Assembly (NCBI RefSeq): GCF_022095675.1 | Contig: NZ_JAHYSG010000021.1 | Span: 70,647 to 134,646 of the forward strand | DNA: 64,000 nucleotides | Direction: 5' to 3' | From: Dactylosporangium sp. AC04546 | GTDB lineage: Bacteria > Actinomycetota > Actinomycetes > Mycobacteriales > Micromonosporaceae | In this document: one piece after another, positions 7,761-15,264 of the stretch | How positions within the stretch are numbered: position 1 is the first letter of the stretch | Layout of the letters: each line of letters starts with the position of its first letter | Notes under the pieces: generated by a model | Databases searched by the model: none | Told to the model about the DNA's origin: nothing | Seen by the model: the letters and a program-made list of their open reading frames with translations, nothing else | Program-made: the position numbers and the translations under genes

Positions 7761-8334
7761 CCCGGGGTACCACCGAGGACACCTCGGCGGCGAAGAGCTC
7801 CGCGGGGTCGAAGGCCATGCCCGTGAAGTGGCCGGCGACCTCCAGGCTCAGCACGCCGTGCACGCGCGTCCAGAACCGCAGCGCGTGGCCGTCGACGTCG
7901 GCCGCGGCGACACCGGCCGCCGTGAAGCCGTCCAGCAGCAGCCGCATGATCCGCGAGGCGAGCGCCGTCGACTCCGGCGGGGCCGCGTAGCCGGGCACCG
8001 GCGTGCCGTAGATGAGCAGGTACCGGTGCGGGGCGGCGAGGGCCCACCCGCGGATCGCGGCCGCCGTCGCGGTGAGCCGGCCCGCCGCCGGGTCCCCGGC
8101 CGCGTACGCCGCCTCGCACGTCTCGGCCAGGTCCCGGTACGCGTCCAGCACCAGGTCGGTGATCAGGTCGTCGCGGCTGGCGAAGTAGCGGTACAGCGCG
8201 GGACCGCTGATGCCCATCTGCTTGGCGATGGCGTTGAGCGACAGCGCCGTCGCGCCCGCCGTCGCCACCTGTTCCCAGGCGTGCGCCTTGATCTCGTCGC
8301 GGACCTGCTCCCGGTACCGCTCGCGTGGCCCCAT
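7741..8334 (-). CDS. TetR-family transcriptional regulator (WHG-domain type)
   Basis: 197 residues. The N-terminal helix-turn-helix (ATALSLNAIAKQMGISGPAL, then YRYFASRDDL) is typical TetR. The C-terminal ligand/dimer domain includes FWTRVHGVLSLEVAGHF, the WHG-type signature. It is divergent from the MDR gene at 8419, and the 84-bp gap holds a promoter and a palindrome-like site. It probably represses that oxidoreductase and itself, with an unknown small electrophile or quinone as inducer (inference from context). Confidence 0.9.
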   Translation of the reverse strand: MGPRERYREQVRDEIKAHAWEQVATAGATALSLNAIAKQMGISGPALYRYFASRDDLITDLVLDAYRDLAETCEAAYAAGDPAAGRLTATAAAIRGWALAAPHRYLLIYGTPVPGYAAPPESTALASRIMRLLLDGFTAAGVAAADVDGHALRFWTRVHGVLSLEVAGHFTGMAFDPAELFAAEVSSVVPRVSPPAR

Positions 8335-8347
8335 GCATGTCCTCCGC

Positions 8348-8403
8348 TTGACAGCCGCTGTTCGGTGAGCCCATGATACTTGCGTTAGAGGTTATAACAA
8401 ACG
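8348..8403 (+). promoter_or_regulatory. promoter and probable TetR operator for the MDR gene
   Basis: TTGACA at 8348-8353, an 18-base spacer and CATGAT at 8372-8377 form a plausible sigma-70-type promoter reading rightward. Just downstream, 8383-8403 has CGTT/AACG ends in partial dyad symmetry around an A/T-rich centre, well placed for repression. A Shine-Dalgarno GAGGAG precedes ATG 8419. Confidence 0.55.
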
Positions 8404-8418
8404 TGAGGAGCATTAATC

Positions 8419-9435
8419 ATGCGGACCGAGATCGTCCTGCCCGGCGTGGTGGAGCCCGAGGGCCTGCAGGTGCGGCGCACCCCGATGCCCGACCCCGGCG
8501 CGGGGCAGGTGCTCATCCGGACCGAGGCGACCGGCGTGTCGTTCGCCGAGCAGCAGATGCGCCGCGGCCGGTACTACGACCAGCCCCCGTTCCCGTTCGT
8601 CCCCGGCTACGACCTGGTCGGCGTCGTGGACGCGGCCGGCCCGGGTGCCGACCCGGCGCTGATCGGGCAGCGGGTCGCGGTGCTGACCAAGGTCGGCGGC
8701 TGGGCCAGCCACGTCGTCGCCGACGCCGCCGACGTGGTCCCGGTCCCGGCCGGCCTCGACCCCGCCGCCGCCGAGACCGTCGTGGTCAACGGCATCACCG
8801 CATGGCAGATGCTGCACCGCAAGGCGCGCGTGCGGGCCGGCCAGACCGTGCTGGTCCACGGGGCGAACGGCGGGGTGGGCACGGTGCTGGTGCAGCTCGC
8901 CCTGCTGGCCGGCGCCCGGGTGATCGGCACCGCGGCGCCCCGCCACCACGACCACCTCCGCGCGCTGGGCGTCACCCCGGTCGACTACCACGCGGACGTC
9001 CCGGCCGCGGTGCGCGCCCTCGCGCCGGGCGGCGTCGACGCCGTCTTCGACCACCTCGGCGTGCCCAGCGTCGACGCCTCGTGGCGCCTGCTCGCAAGCG
9101 GCGGCACCCTGGTCGCCTACGGCAGCGCCACGACCCGCGACGACAGCGGCAACAAGCAGCTGCCGGTGCTGCGCATCCTGTCCCGGGTGTGGCGCTGGAA
9201 CGCGCTGCCGAACGGCCGGCGCGCGTACTTCTACAACATCTGGGCCGGCCGCGCCCTGGCCCGCGACCGCTTCCGGGCGCGCCTGCGGACCGATCTCACG
9301 TCGGTCCTGCGCGCGATGGCCGAGGGCCGTCTCGTGGCCCAGGTGGCGGCCCGCATCCCGCTGACGGAGGCGGCCTCGGCGGTGCGACTGGCCGAGTCGA
9401 GGACCGTGGCCGGCAAGGTCGTCCTGGTGCCGTAG
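8419..9435 (+). CDS. MDR-family oxidoreductase (quinone-reductase-like)
   Basis: 338 residues. The GroES-like domain (VVEPEGLQVRRTPMPDPGAG) is followed by a Rossmann domain with VLVHGANGGVGTVLVQLA. No zinc-ligand cysteine pattern is seen, which fits NADPH:quinone reductase-like enzymes. The start is ATG 8419 after GAGGAG. It is read away from the TetR gene and is its likely target. A second enzyme of the same fold lies on the other side of the regulator, so the three genes may form one stress-response unit. Confidence 0.87.
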   Translation: MRTEIVLPGVVEPEGLQVRRTPMPDPGAGQVLIRTEATGVSFAEQQMRRGRYYDQPPFPFVPGYDLVGVVDAAGPGADPALIGQRVAVLTKVGGWASHVVADAADVVPVPAGLDPAAAETVVVNGITAWQMLHRKARVRAGQTVLVHGANGGVGTVLVQLALLAGARVIGTAAPRHHDHLRALGVTPVDYHADVPAAVRALAPGGVDAVFDHLGVPSVDASWRLLASGGTLVAYGSATTRDDSGNKQLPVLRILSRVWRWNALPNGRRAYFYNIWAGRALARDRFRARLRTDLTSVLRAMAEGRLVAQVAARIPLTEAASAVRLAESRTVAGKVVLVP

Positions 9436-9444
9436 GCTGCCGGA

Positions 9445-9699
9445 GTGTCTCTGAGCGACGATTTCGAGCAGGCCCAGACCGACGCCAAGGCCCTGCCGTC
9501 CCGCCCGTCCAACGACGTGCTGCTGCGCCTCTACGCGCTCTACAAGCAGGGCACCCAGGGCGATGCCACGGGCAGCCGCCCGGGGATCTTCGACCAGGTC
9601 GGCCGGGCGAAGTACGACGCCTGGAAGGCCGTGGCCGGCACCGGCCAGGAGCAGGCCCAGCGCGACTACGTCGCCCTGGTGAACAGCCTGCGGCCCTGA
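9445..9699 (+). CDS. acyl-CoA-binding protein (ACBP)
   Basis: 84 residues, the normal length of a stand-alone ACBP. It shows the four-helix family pattern, with the binding-site segment LLRLYALYKQGTQGD, the FDQVGRAKYDAWKAV motif and a C-terminal YVALVNSLRP. Such proteins carry long-chain acyl-CoA esters in the cytosol. They are universal in eukaryotes and scattered in bacteria. The start is GTG 9445, nine bases after the MDR stop, so the two may be co-transcribed; a functional link is not obvious. Confidence 0.88.
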   Translation: MSLSDDFEQAQTDAKALPSRPSNDVLLRLYALYKQGTQGDATGSRPGIFDQVGRAKYDAWKAVAGTGQEQAQRDYVALVNSLRP

Positions 9700-9711
9700 G
9701 ACCGCAGGCTG
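9684..9711. terminator. bidirectional hairpin terminator
   Basis: Perfect 10-bp stem CAGCCTGCGG/CCGCAGGCTG spanning the stop codon of the ACBP gene and placed 16 bp before the stop of the converging gene at 9727. It can serve both. Confidence 0.7.
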
Positions 9712-9726
9712 CCACCCGTCACGAGG

Positions 9727-12700
9727 TCAGCTGTAGACCTCGAACTCGAACAGGGAGTAGCCCCAGGCCGTGGCCCGGGTGGTCCCGTTGATCCGGACGT
9801 AGCGGCCGGTGGCCGCCAGGCCCGTGTGCTCGTCCACGCCGCCGTCGGCGCCGGTCACCGTCTTTACGGTGGTCCAGTTGGTGCCGTCGGCCGAGACCTG
9901 GATCTGGTACGCCGAGCCGTAGGCGGCCTCCCAGGTGAGCTTCACCCGGTTGATCGAGTACGACTGGCCCAGGTCCACCCGGATCCACTGCGGGTCGGCG
10001 AACGCGCTGGCCCACCGGGTGGTGAGCGAGCCGTCGAACGCCGCCGTGGCCGGGTAGGCGCCCGCCTCGGTCGAGGAGGCCGTCGCCGGCTTGTTCAGGG
10101 CCAGGTTCGTCGACGTGGGCGGCGGGGTGGTCCCGCCGTACACCTCGAACTCCCACAGTGAGTAGCCCCACGCGGTCGCCCGGGTGGTGCCGTTGATCCG
10201 CACGTAGCGGCCGGTGGCGCCCAGGCCCGTGTGCTCGTCCACGCCGCCGTCGGCGCCGGTCACCGTCTTGACCGTGGTCCAGGTGGTGCCGTTCGCGGAC
10301 GTCTGGATCTGGTACGCCGAGCCGTACGCGCCCTCCCAGGTGAGCTTCACCCGGTCGATCGCGTAGGACTGACCCAGGTCGACCTGGATCCACTGCGGGT
10401 CGGCGAACGCGCTGGCCCACCGGGTGGTGAGCGAGCCGTCCACCGCCGCCGACGCCGGGTAGGCGCCCGCCTCGGTCGACGACGCCGTCGCCGGCTTGTT
10501 CAGCGCCAGGTTCGTCGACGTGGGCGGCGGGGTGGTGCCCGACGTGAACGTGAAGTCGTCGATGTCGAACAGCGATCCGCCGGTACCGCCGGTGAACACC
10601 AGGTACAACTGGTGCGTGCCGGCCGGCGGGTTCACCGTGCCGTTGACATCGACCCACGTCTCCCAGCCGCCGGTCGGGGCGACCTGCACCGTCGACACGG
10701 CCGGGCCGGTCGGCGAGTCGACCCGCACGGTCAGCGTGCCGCCGAGGCCGGCCGAGGCGACCCGCGCCTTGAAACCGGTGACGCCGGCCAGGTTGTACGG
10801 CGTGAAGGAGATCCAGTCGCCGTTCTCGACGTACCCGACGGCGTTGCCGCCGTGCGCGCTGGCCTTGGCGGCGAGCTGGACGCCGTTCATGGTGCCGTAG
10901 TGCTCGGCCTGCCGGGTCCGCGGCTGCAGCACGTGCTGGTCCTGGACCGCGGTCCCGCTGACCGGGGTGTACACCGCGGCGAGAACCCCGAAGATGTTCG
11001 CGTTGGCGTCGTGCTCACCGTCCACGGTGGTCTGGATCGACCCGGCGCAGCCGTTCTTGCTGGTGATCGGGTGACCGTGACTGTCGTGGCCCAGGACGTA
11101 GTTGACCACGACCCGGTTGCAGTCGATGGTGCCGGCGTTCGGGTCGGTGACCTGCACCTGGAACGGCACCAGGTCGCCGAACTGAAACACCGATCCGTCG
11201 GCCGGGGTGACCAGCGTGATCGACGGCCGGCCGACCCCGATGACCGTACTGGCCGTCGAGATCCTCCCGCCGTTGTCCCGAACCGTCAGCGTCGCGGTGT
11301 ACTCGCCGTTTGCCGGGTAGGTGAACGTCGGGTTGGCCGCCGTGGAGTCGGTGGTGCCGTCGGTGGTGAAGTCCCAGGCGTACGTGATCGGGTCGCCGTC
11401 CGGGTCGTTGCTGCCGGCCGAGCTGAACTGCACGGTCAGCGGCGCCGCGCCGGTCGACGGGGTGGCGCCGATCTGGGCGATCGGTGCCCGGTTGCTGCCG
11501 CTGTTGTACTCGATGCGGTACAGGGCCGAGTTGGCGTCGCCGCCGAACCACGTGGTGCCGTAGTCGAGCACGTACAGGGCGCCGTCCGGCCCGAACTCCA
11601 TGTCCATGATCGCGGTTCCGGACCACGGGATCGGCTCGATCGCGCCGGCCGTGCCGTTACTGTTCAGGGTGACCGTCTTGATCCAACGGCTGGTGAACTC
11701 GCCGAGGAAGACCTTCCCGTTGTAGGAGGCCGGGAACTTCACATCGGAGACCAGCGCCGCGTTGAAGTTGTAGACCGGGCCACCCATCGGCCCACCGCCG
11801 CCGAGTTCCGGCCGCGAGGGGCCGGCGCCGCCGTACGGCAGCCACGCGGTCTGCGAGGCCGGCAGCGCGGTGATGCCGGTGTTGTTGGGTGAGTTGTTCG
11901 TCGGGCCGCCGGCGCAGTTGTACAGGCCGTTCGACGGTCCGTTGGGGAAGGTGTAGTCGTTGTAGGGCGTGTTGTAGTTCGAGCAGTACGGCCAGCCGTA
12001 GAAGCCAGGCTGGGCGATCCGCTCGAAGGAGACCGTGCCGGCCGGCCCGCGGTTCGGGTCGGCGGTGCCGGCGTCGGGGCCGTAGTCGCCGAGGTACACG
12101 ACGCCGGTGGCCTTGTCGACGCTCATCCGGAACGGGTTGCGGAAGCCCATCGCGTAGATCTCGGGACGGGTCTTCGCGGTGCCCGGCGCGAACATGTTGC
12201 CGGCCGGGACCGTGTAGCCGCCGGTCGCGCCCGGCTTGATCCGCAGCACCTTGCCGCGCAGGTCGTTGCTGTTGCCCGAGGTGCGCTGCGCGTCGTAGGC
12301 CGGGTTGCGGTCGGCCCGCTCGTCGAGCGGCGCGTAGCCGGCCGACTCGAACGGGTTGGTGTCGTCGCCCGTCGACAGGTACAGGTTGCCCTGCGCGTCG
12401 AAGTCGATGTCACCGCCGACGTGGCAGCACGTGCCCCGGCTGGTCGGCACGTCGAGGATGGTGACCCCCGAGTTCGGGTCGATCGTGAAGTCGTCCCGCA
12501 CGGTGAACCGGGCCAGCCGGTTCGAGCCGTTGAACGGCGCGAACTGGGCCGCCGTGCCGGTGGCCGGTGCGTCGCCGCCCGGGGTGGACAGCGGCGGGGC
12601 GTAGTAGACGTACACCCACTTGTTGGACGCGAAGTTCGGGTCGGCCTTGATGCTCTGCAGACCCTCCTCGTCGTGGCTGTACACCGCCAGCGTCAGCGCG

Positions 12701-13614
12701 ACCTTGGTGTTGCCGTTGACGTCGGTGTACCGGATGACGCCGTCGCGCGCCGTGTGCAGCACGCCCCGGTTCGGCAGCACCGTCAGGCCCATCGGCTCGC
12801 CCACCTCGGCGACGCCCTTGGCCAGGGTCACCTGCGAGAACGTGCCCCCGGCCGGCGGGTTGGTGCCGACCGTGCAGGCGCCGGTGCCCTGCGCGGCGTA
12901 GCGGATGCCGCCGAGCAGGTGGGTGCGGAAGTTGGCCTCGCTGAAGCTCTCGATGGTGTGGCCGAGGCCGGTGTACCACGAGCGGCCGCCGTCGTAGGCC
13001 CGGCACCACGAGATCGGGTGGTCGGTGCCCATCGTGCCACCCGTGTAGCTCGTCTCGTCGAGGTTGGCGAGCACGTGCACGTTCGGGCGCGGGTTGGTGC
13101 GGTAGTTGTACAGCTCGTCGGTGCGGTTCCAGGTCGCCGGCAGGCCGGCCGTGGACGGGTGGACGGTGTCCTCGACCCGGACCCGGACCGGCTGGATCGC
13201 CGGGTGGCTGGAGAAGTACGCGCCGACCAGGTTGCCGTACCAGGCCCAGTCGTACTCGGTGTCGGCCGCGGCGTGCAGGCCGACGTAGCCGCCGCCGCCC
13301 CGGACGTAGTTCTCGAACGCGGTCTGCTGGGCGGCGTCGAGGACGTCGCCGGTGGTGGACAGCCAGATGACCGCCCTGAACCGGGCCAGGTTCGTGGCGG
13401 TGAACTGGCCGGCGTCCTCGGTGGCCTCGACGGTGAAGTTGTTCTGCGTGCCGAGCTGCTGGATCGCGGCGATGCCCGCCGGGATCGAGTCGTGCCGGAA
13501 CCCCGCGGTCTTGCTGAAGACAAGCACCGAGAAGTCGGCCGCGTAGGCCGGGGCGGCGTTGATCCCCGCGGCGGCGAGCACGACGGCGACGCAGAGCAGG
13601 ACTCTGCGAAACAT
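9727..13614 (-). CDS. secreted ThuA / glucose-sorbosone dehydrogenase / PKD / CBM6 / double discoidin protein
   Basis: 1,295 residues. Signal peptide 1-26 (MFRRVLLCVAVVLAAAGINA). ThuA-like domain about 28-240 (FSVLVFSKTAGFRHDSI; GLHAAADTEYDWAWY). PQQ-type glucose/sorbosone dehydrogenase beta-propeller about 260-690 (GEPMGLTVLPN; DPNFASNKWVYVYYAPPL; GTCCHVGGDIDFD). PKD domain about 700-790 (DPDGDPITYAWDFTTDG). A linker domain, CBM6 about 900-1020, and two almost identical 135-residue F5/8-type C (discoidin) domains at the end. It should be exported and bind carbohydrate polymers; the redox domain's substrate is unknown. ACAGGAG precedes ATG 13614. A GAGAGAGCGCTCTCTC palindrome lies about 230 bp upstream. 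Confidence 0.88.
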   Translation of the reverse strand: MFRRVLLCVAVVLAAAGINAAPAYAADFSVLVFSKTAGFRHDSIPAGIAAIQQLGTQNNFTVEATEDAGQFTATNLARFRAVIWLSTTGDVLDAAQQTAFENYVRGGGGYVGLHAAADTEYDWAWYGNLVGAYFSSHPAIQPVRVRVEDTVHPSTAGLPATWNRTDELYNYRTNPRPNVHVLANLDETSYTGGTMGTDHPISWCRAYDGGRSWYTGLGHTIESFSEANFRTHLLGGIRYAAQGTGACTVGTNPPAGGTFSQVTLAKGVAEVGEPMGLTVLPNRGVLHTARDGVIRYTDVNGNTKVALTLAVYSHDEEGLQSIKADPNFASNKWVYVYYAPPLSTPGGDAPATGTAAQFAPFNGSNRLARFTVRDDFTIDPNSGVTILDVPTSRGTCCHVGGDIDFDAQGNLYLSTGDDTNPFESAGYAPLDERADRNPAYDAQRTSGNSNDLRGKVLRIKPGATGGYTVPAGNMFAPGTAKTRPEIYAMGFRNPFRMSVDKATGVVYLGDYGPDAGTADPNRGPAGTVSFERIAQPGFYGWPYCSNYNTPYNDYTFPNGPSNGLYNCAGGPTNNSPNNTGITALPASQTAWLPYGGAGPSRPELGGGGPMGGPVYNFNAALVSDVKFPASYNGKVFLGEFTSRWIKTVTLNSNGTAGAIEPIPWSGTAIMDMEFGPDGALYVLDYGTTWFGGDANSALYRIEYNSGSNRAPIAQIGATPSTGAAPLTVQFSSAGSNDPDGDPITYAWDFTTDGTTDSTAANPTFTYPANGEYTATLTVRDNGGRISTASTVIGVGRPSITLVTPADGSVFQFGDLVPFQVQVTDPNAGTIDCNRVVVNYVLGHDSHGHPITSKNGCAGSIQTTVDGEHDANANIFGVLAAVYTPVSGTAVQDQHVLQPRTRQAEHYGTMNGVQLAAKASAHGGNAVGYVENGDWISFTPYNLAGVTGFKARVASAGLGGTLTVRVDSPTGPAVSTVQVAPTGGWETWVDVNGTVNPPAGTHQLYLVFTGGTGGSLFDIDDFTFTSGTTPPPTSTNLALNKPATASSTEAGAYPASAAVDGSLTTRWASAFADPQWIQVDLGQSYAIDRVKLTWEGAYGSAYQIQTSANGTTWTTVKTVTGADGGVDEHTGLGATGRYVRINGTTRATAWGYSLWEFEVYGGTTPPPTSTNLALNKPATASSTEAGAYPATAAFDGSLTTRWASAFADPQWIRVDLGQSYSINRVKLTWEAAYGSAYQIQVSADGTNWTTVKTVTGADGGVDEHTGLAATGRYVRINGTTRATAWGYSLFEFEVYS
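9730..10539 (-). repeat. two tandem 405-bp repeats encoding discoidin domains
   Basis: Bases 10135-10539 and 9730-10134 each encode a 135-residue unit starting GTTPPPTSTNLALNKPATAS. The two differ at only about a dozen residues, far less than expected for old domain repeats, so the duplication or a gene-conversion event is recent. Confidence 0.9.
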
Positions 13615-13843
13615 GACGCTCCTGTCAGGATGTCGATGTGCGACGTGCGCCGATTCACGTCTGCGGGACCGGTCGCGGGGCGCGCGGCACCGTCACCCTT
13701 GCGGTCCCGGGCGTCCTCGCCGAAGGCAGCCCGGGTGCGGGTGTCGACCGGATGGTGGTGTGGGGTGTGGCTGCTGATCGCCGTGTGCGGCGGCGATCGC
13801 CGGGGTTGTCCTCCCTTCCACCGCGGCAATCGAGCCGATCTTG

Positions 13844-13859
13844 GAGAGAGCGCTCTCTC
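13844..13859. promoter_or_regulatory. perfect 16-bp palindrome, LacI-type operator candidate
   Basis: GAGAGAGCGCTCTCTC has full dyad symmetry around a central CG, the layout of LacI-family sites. It lies in the 319-bp gap between the ThuA/dehydrogenase gene and the CBM13 mini-gene, upstream of the former. The rest of that gap (13615-13933) shows nothing else I can name. Confidence 0.65.
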
Positions 13860-13933
13860 GGCGCGGTGCGGACAGTTAAGCAGACTCGCCGACACCCCAC
13901 AACGGTTTCATCTTCATAAATTCGCTGCGGCTG

Positions 13934-14356
13934 CTACCTGATGGTCCAGGCCTGGTTCGACTGCGGGCCCGGCCCGCACGTCCACAGCTGCACGCGGGTG
14001 CCGTTGCCGGTGCCCCAGCCGCTCGCGTCGAGGCGCCGGCCCGACTGCGGGTTGACCAGGTTGCCGTTGGCCTGCACGGTCCACCGCTGGGCGCCGTTGC
14101 CGAGGCAGTCCCACAGCTGCACGGTGGCGCCGTCGGGGTTGACCCAGGTGCCGGACTTGACCTCGTAGTAGACGGAGCCGCCGCTCGGCGGCTCGGCGAA
14201 GCTCGTGTAGTCGTCCCAGGCGGCCTTGGTCGACTGCCCGACGAACAGCAGCCGCCCGTTCGCGGGCGCGAACGTCGAGGCGCCGGCCGAGGGCGCCTGG
14301 ACCGCGACGGCCAGGGGCACGAGCAACGCGAGACAGGCAAGAAGTCGTCGCATCAT
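13934..14356 (-). pseudogene. secreted mini-protein: GH26 N-terminus joined to half a CBM13 (catalytic core lost)
   Basis: 140 residues. Signal peptide MMRRLLACLALLVPLAVAVQ. Residues 32-72 (NGRLLFVGQSTKAAWDDYTS; GGSVYYEVKSGTW) resemble the first strand region of GH26 mannanases, compare NGKVLFLAGQTTPDLTAYKT in the GH26 gene at 52657. They run straight into the middle of a ricin-type CBM13 (VQLWDCLGNGAQRW; TRVQLWTCGPGPQSNQAW). About 300 catalytic residues appear to be missing, yet the frame is intact and the GH26-type promoter/operator block is kept. It may still be expressed as a small secreted lectin. No Shine-Dalgarno is seen before ATG 14356. Confidence 0.7.
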
Positions 14357-14394
14357 GGCCGGTACGGTACGAACGCCATCGATGCCCGCCGAAG

Positions 14395-14406
14395 CGTTTT
14401 CGAAAC
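14395..14406. promoter_or_regulatory. LacI-type operator (GTTTCGAAAACG family), copy 1
   Basis: The plus strand reads CGTTTTCGAAAC inside GAAGCGTTTTCGAAACGG. The same 18-mer stands upstream of the GH26 gene (54442-54459). The flanks also match (GGTACGAA, then CATCGA), so the whole promoter is related. Confidence 0.7.
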
Positions 14407-14408
14407 GG

Positions 14409-14738
14409 TCAGCTCGCGAACCGCGCGGCGATCTCCCGCAGCCGGGCCGCGGCCTCGGCCCCCTGCCCGGGCGTGACGGCCGGCCCGGCCATGCGCGACA
14501 TCGCCTCGACCTGGTCGGCGAGGAGCAGGTGCTGGCGGTGCGCGTGCTCCCGGCAGGCGAGGCAGGTGACGCTCTCCGGCCGCCCGGAGGTCATCGCGGT
14601 GGGCACCCGCCGCCCGCACCCGGTCGCGACCTCGGCCGGCAGCTGTCCGACCAGCCCGAAGGTGGCCGCGACGAGGTTGCGCACGGTCGCCCCGGCGCGC
14701 GGGATGCCCGCCTCGACGTGAATGTGTGGATCGTCCAT
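14409..14738 (-). CDS. hypothetical small cysteine/histidine protein
   Basis: 109 residues beginning MDDPHIHVEAGIPRAGATVR. It contains TGCGRR and, 20 residues later, TCLACREHAHRQHL, so a metal-binding CxxC/His cluster is possible. The start ATG directly follows the TAG stop of the upstream gene (14739), so the two are translationally linked. No named family is recognised and no export signal is present. The stop codon touches the operator of the next leftward gene. Confidence 0.65.
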   Translation of the reverse strand: MDDPHIHVEAGIPRAGATVRNLVAATFGLVGQLPAEVATGCGRRVPTAMTSGRPESVTCLACREHAHRQHLLLADQVEAMSRMAGPAVTPGQGAEAAARLREIAARFAS

Positions 14739-15170
14739 CTACGCCGCCGGCATGGCCGCCTCCTCGGCCTGCTCGATCAGCTGTAAGGAGTCCTCGCGGC
14801 CGAGCTGGTGGTCGCAGAGATACCCCAGCATCGACCAGGTCGTGTCGGTCACCACCTGGGGCGGGAACTCCTCCAGCAGGCCCGCCTCGCCGAGCTGGGT
14901 GCGGATCAGGGCCTCCGCGGCGGCCGGGTCGACGTCCACGTCCTGGGCCGTCGACGCCACGAACGCGGCGACGTCGTCCGGCGGGGTGTCCTCGTCGAAC
15001 AGGCTGCGCACGGCGAGGCGGATCGCGGCGTCCAGCACCGGCGTGTCGTGCGGCTCCGGGGGCTGCCCGGCAGCCCGCTCGGCCCCCTCCGCGTCACCGT
15101 TCAGCAGCGCGACGACCACCGCGCCGACCCGCGACCGCGGCGCCCACCCGTCCCCGTTCTCAGTCCCCAT
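14739..15170 (-). CDS. hypothetical protein, acidic and helical
   Basis: 143 residues, strongly acidic in the second half (DEDTPPDDVAAFVASTAQDV; EDSLQLIEQAEEAAMP). No membrane segment or motif is recognised. It forms a two-gene unit with the cysteine-containing small protein downstream, with no bases between stop and start. Function unknown. Confidence 0.65.
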   Translation of the reverse strand: MGTENGDGWAPRSRVGAVVVALLNGDAEGAERAAGQPPEPHDTPVLDAAIRLAVRSLFDEDTPPDDVAAFVASTAQDVDVDPAAAEALIRTQLGEAGLLEEFPPQVVTDTTWSMLGYLCDHQLGREDSLQLIEQAEEAAMPAA

Positions 15171-15264
15171 GGCATCGAGCGTAACCAGGCCCGGCGGCGA
15201 CGACCCGCCCCCTTACGGTGCGGATGCTCACTGTGACGGATCGGCGCCGCCGTCGGTGAGGAGG

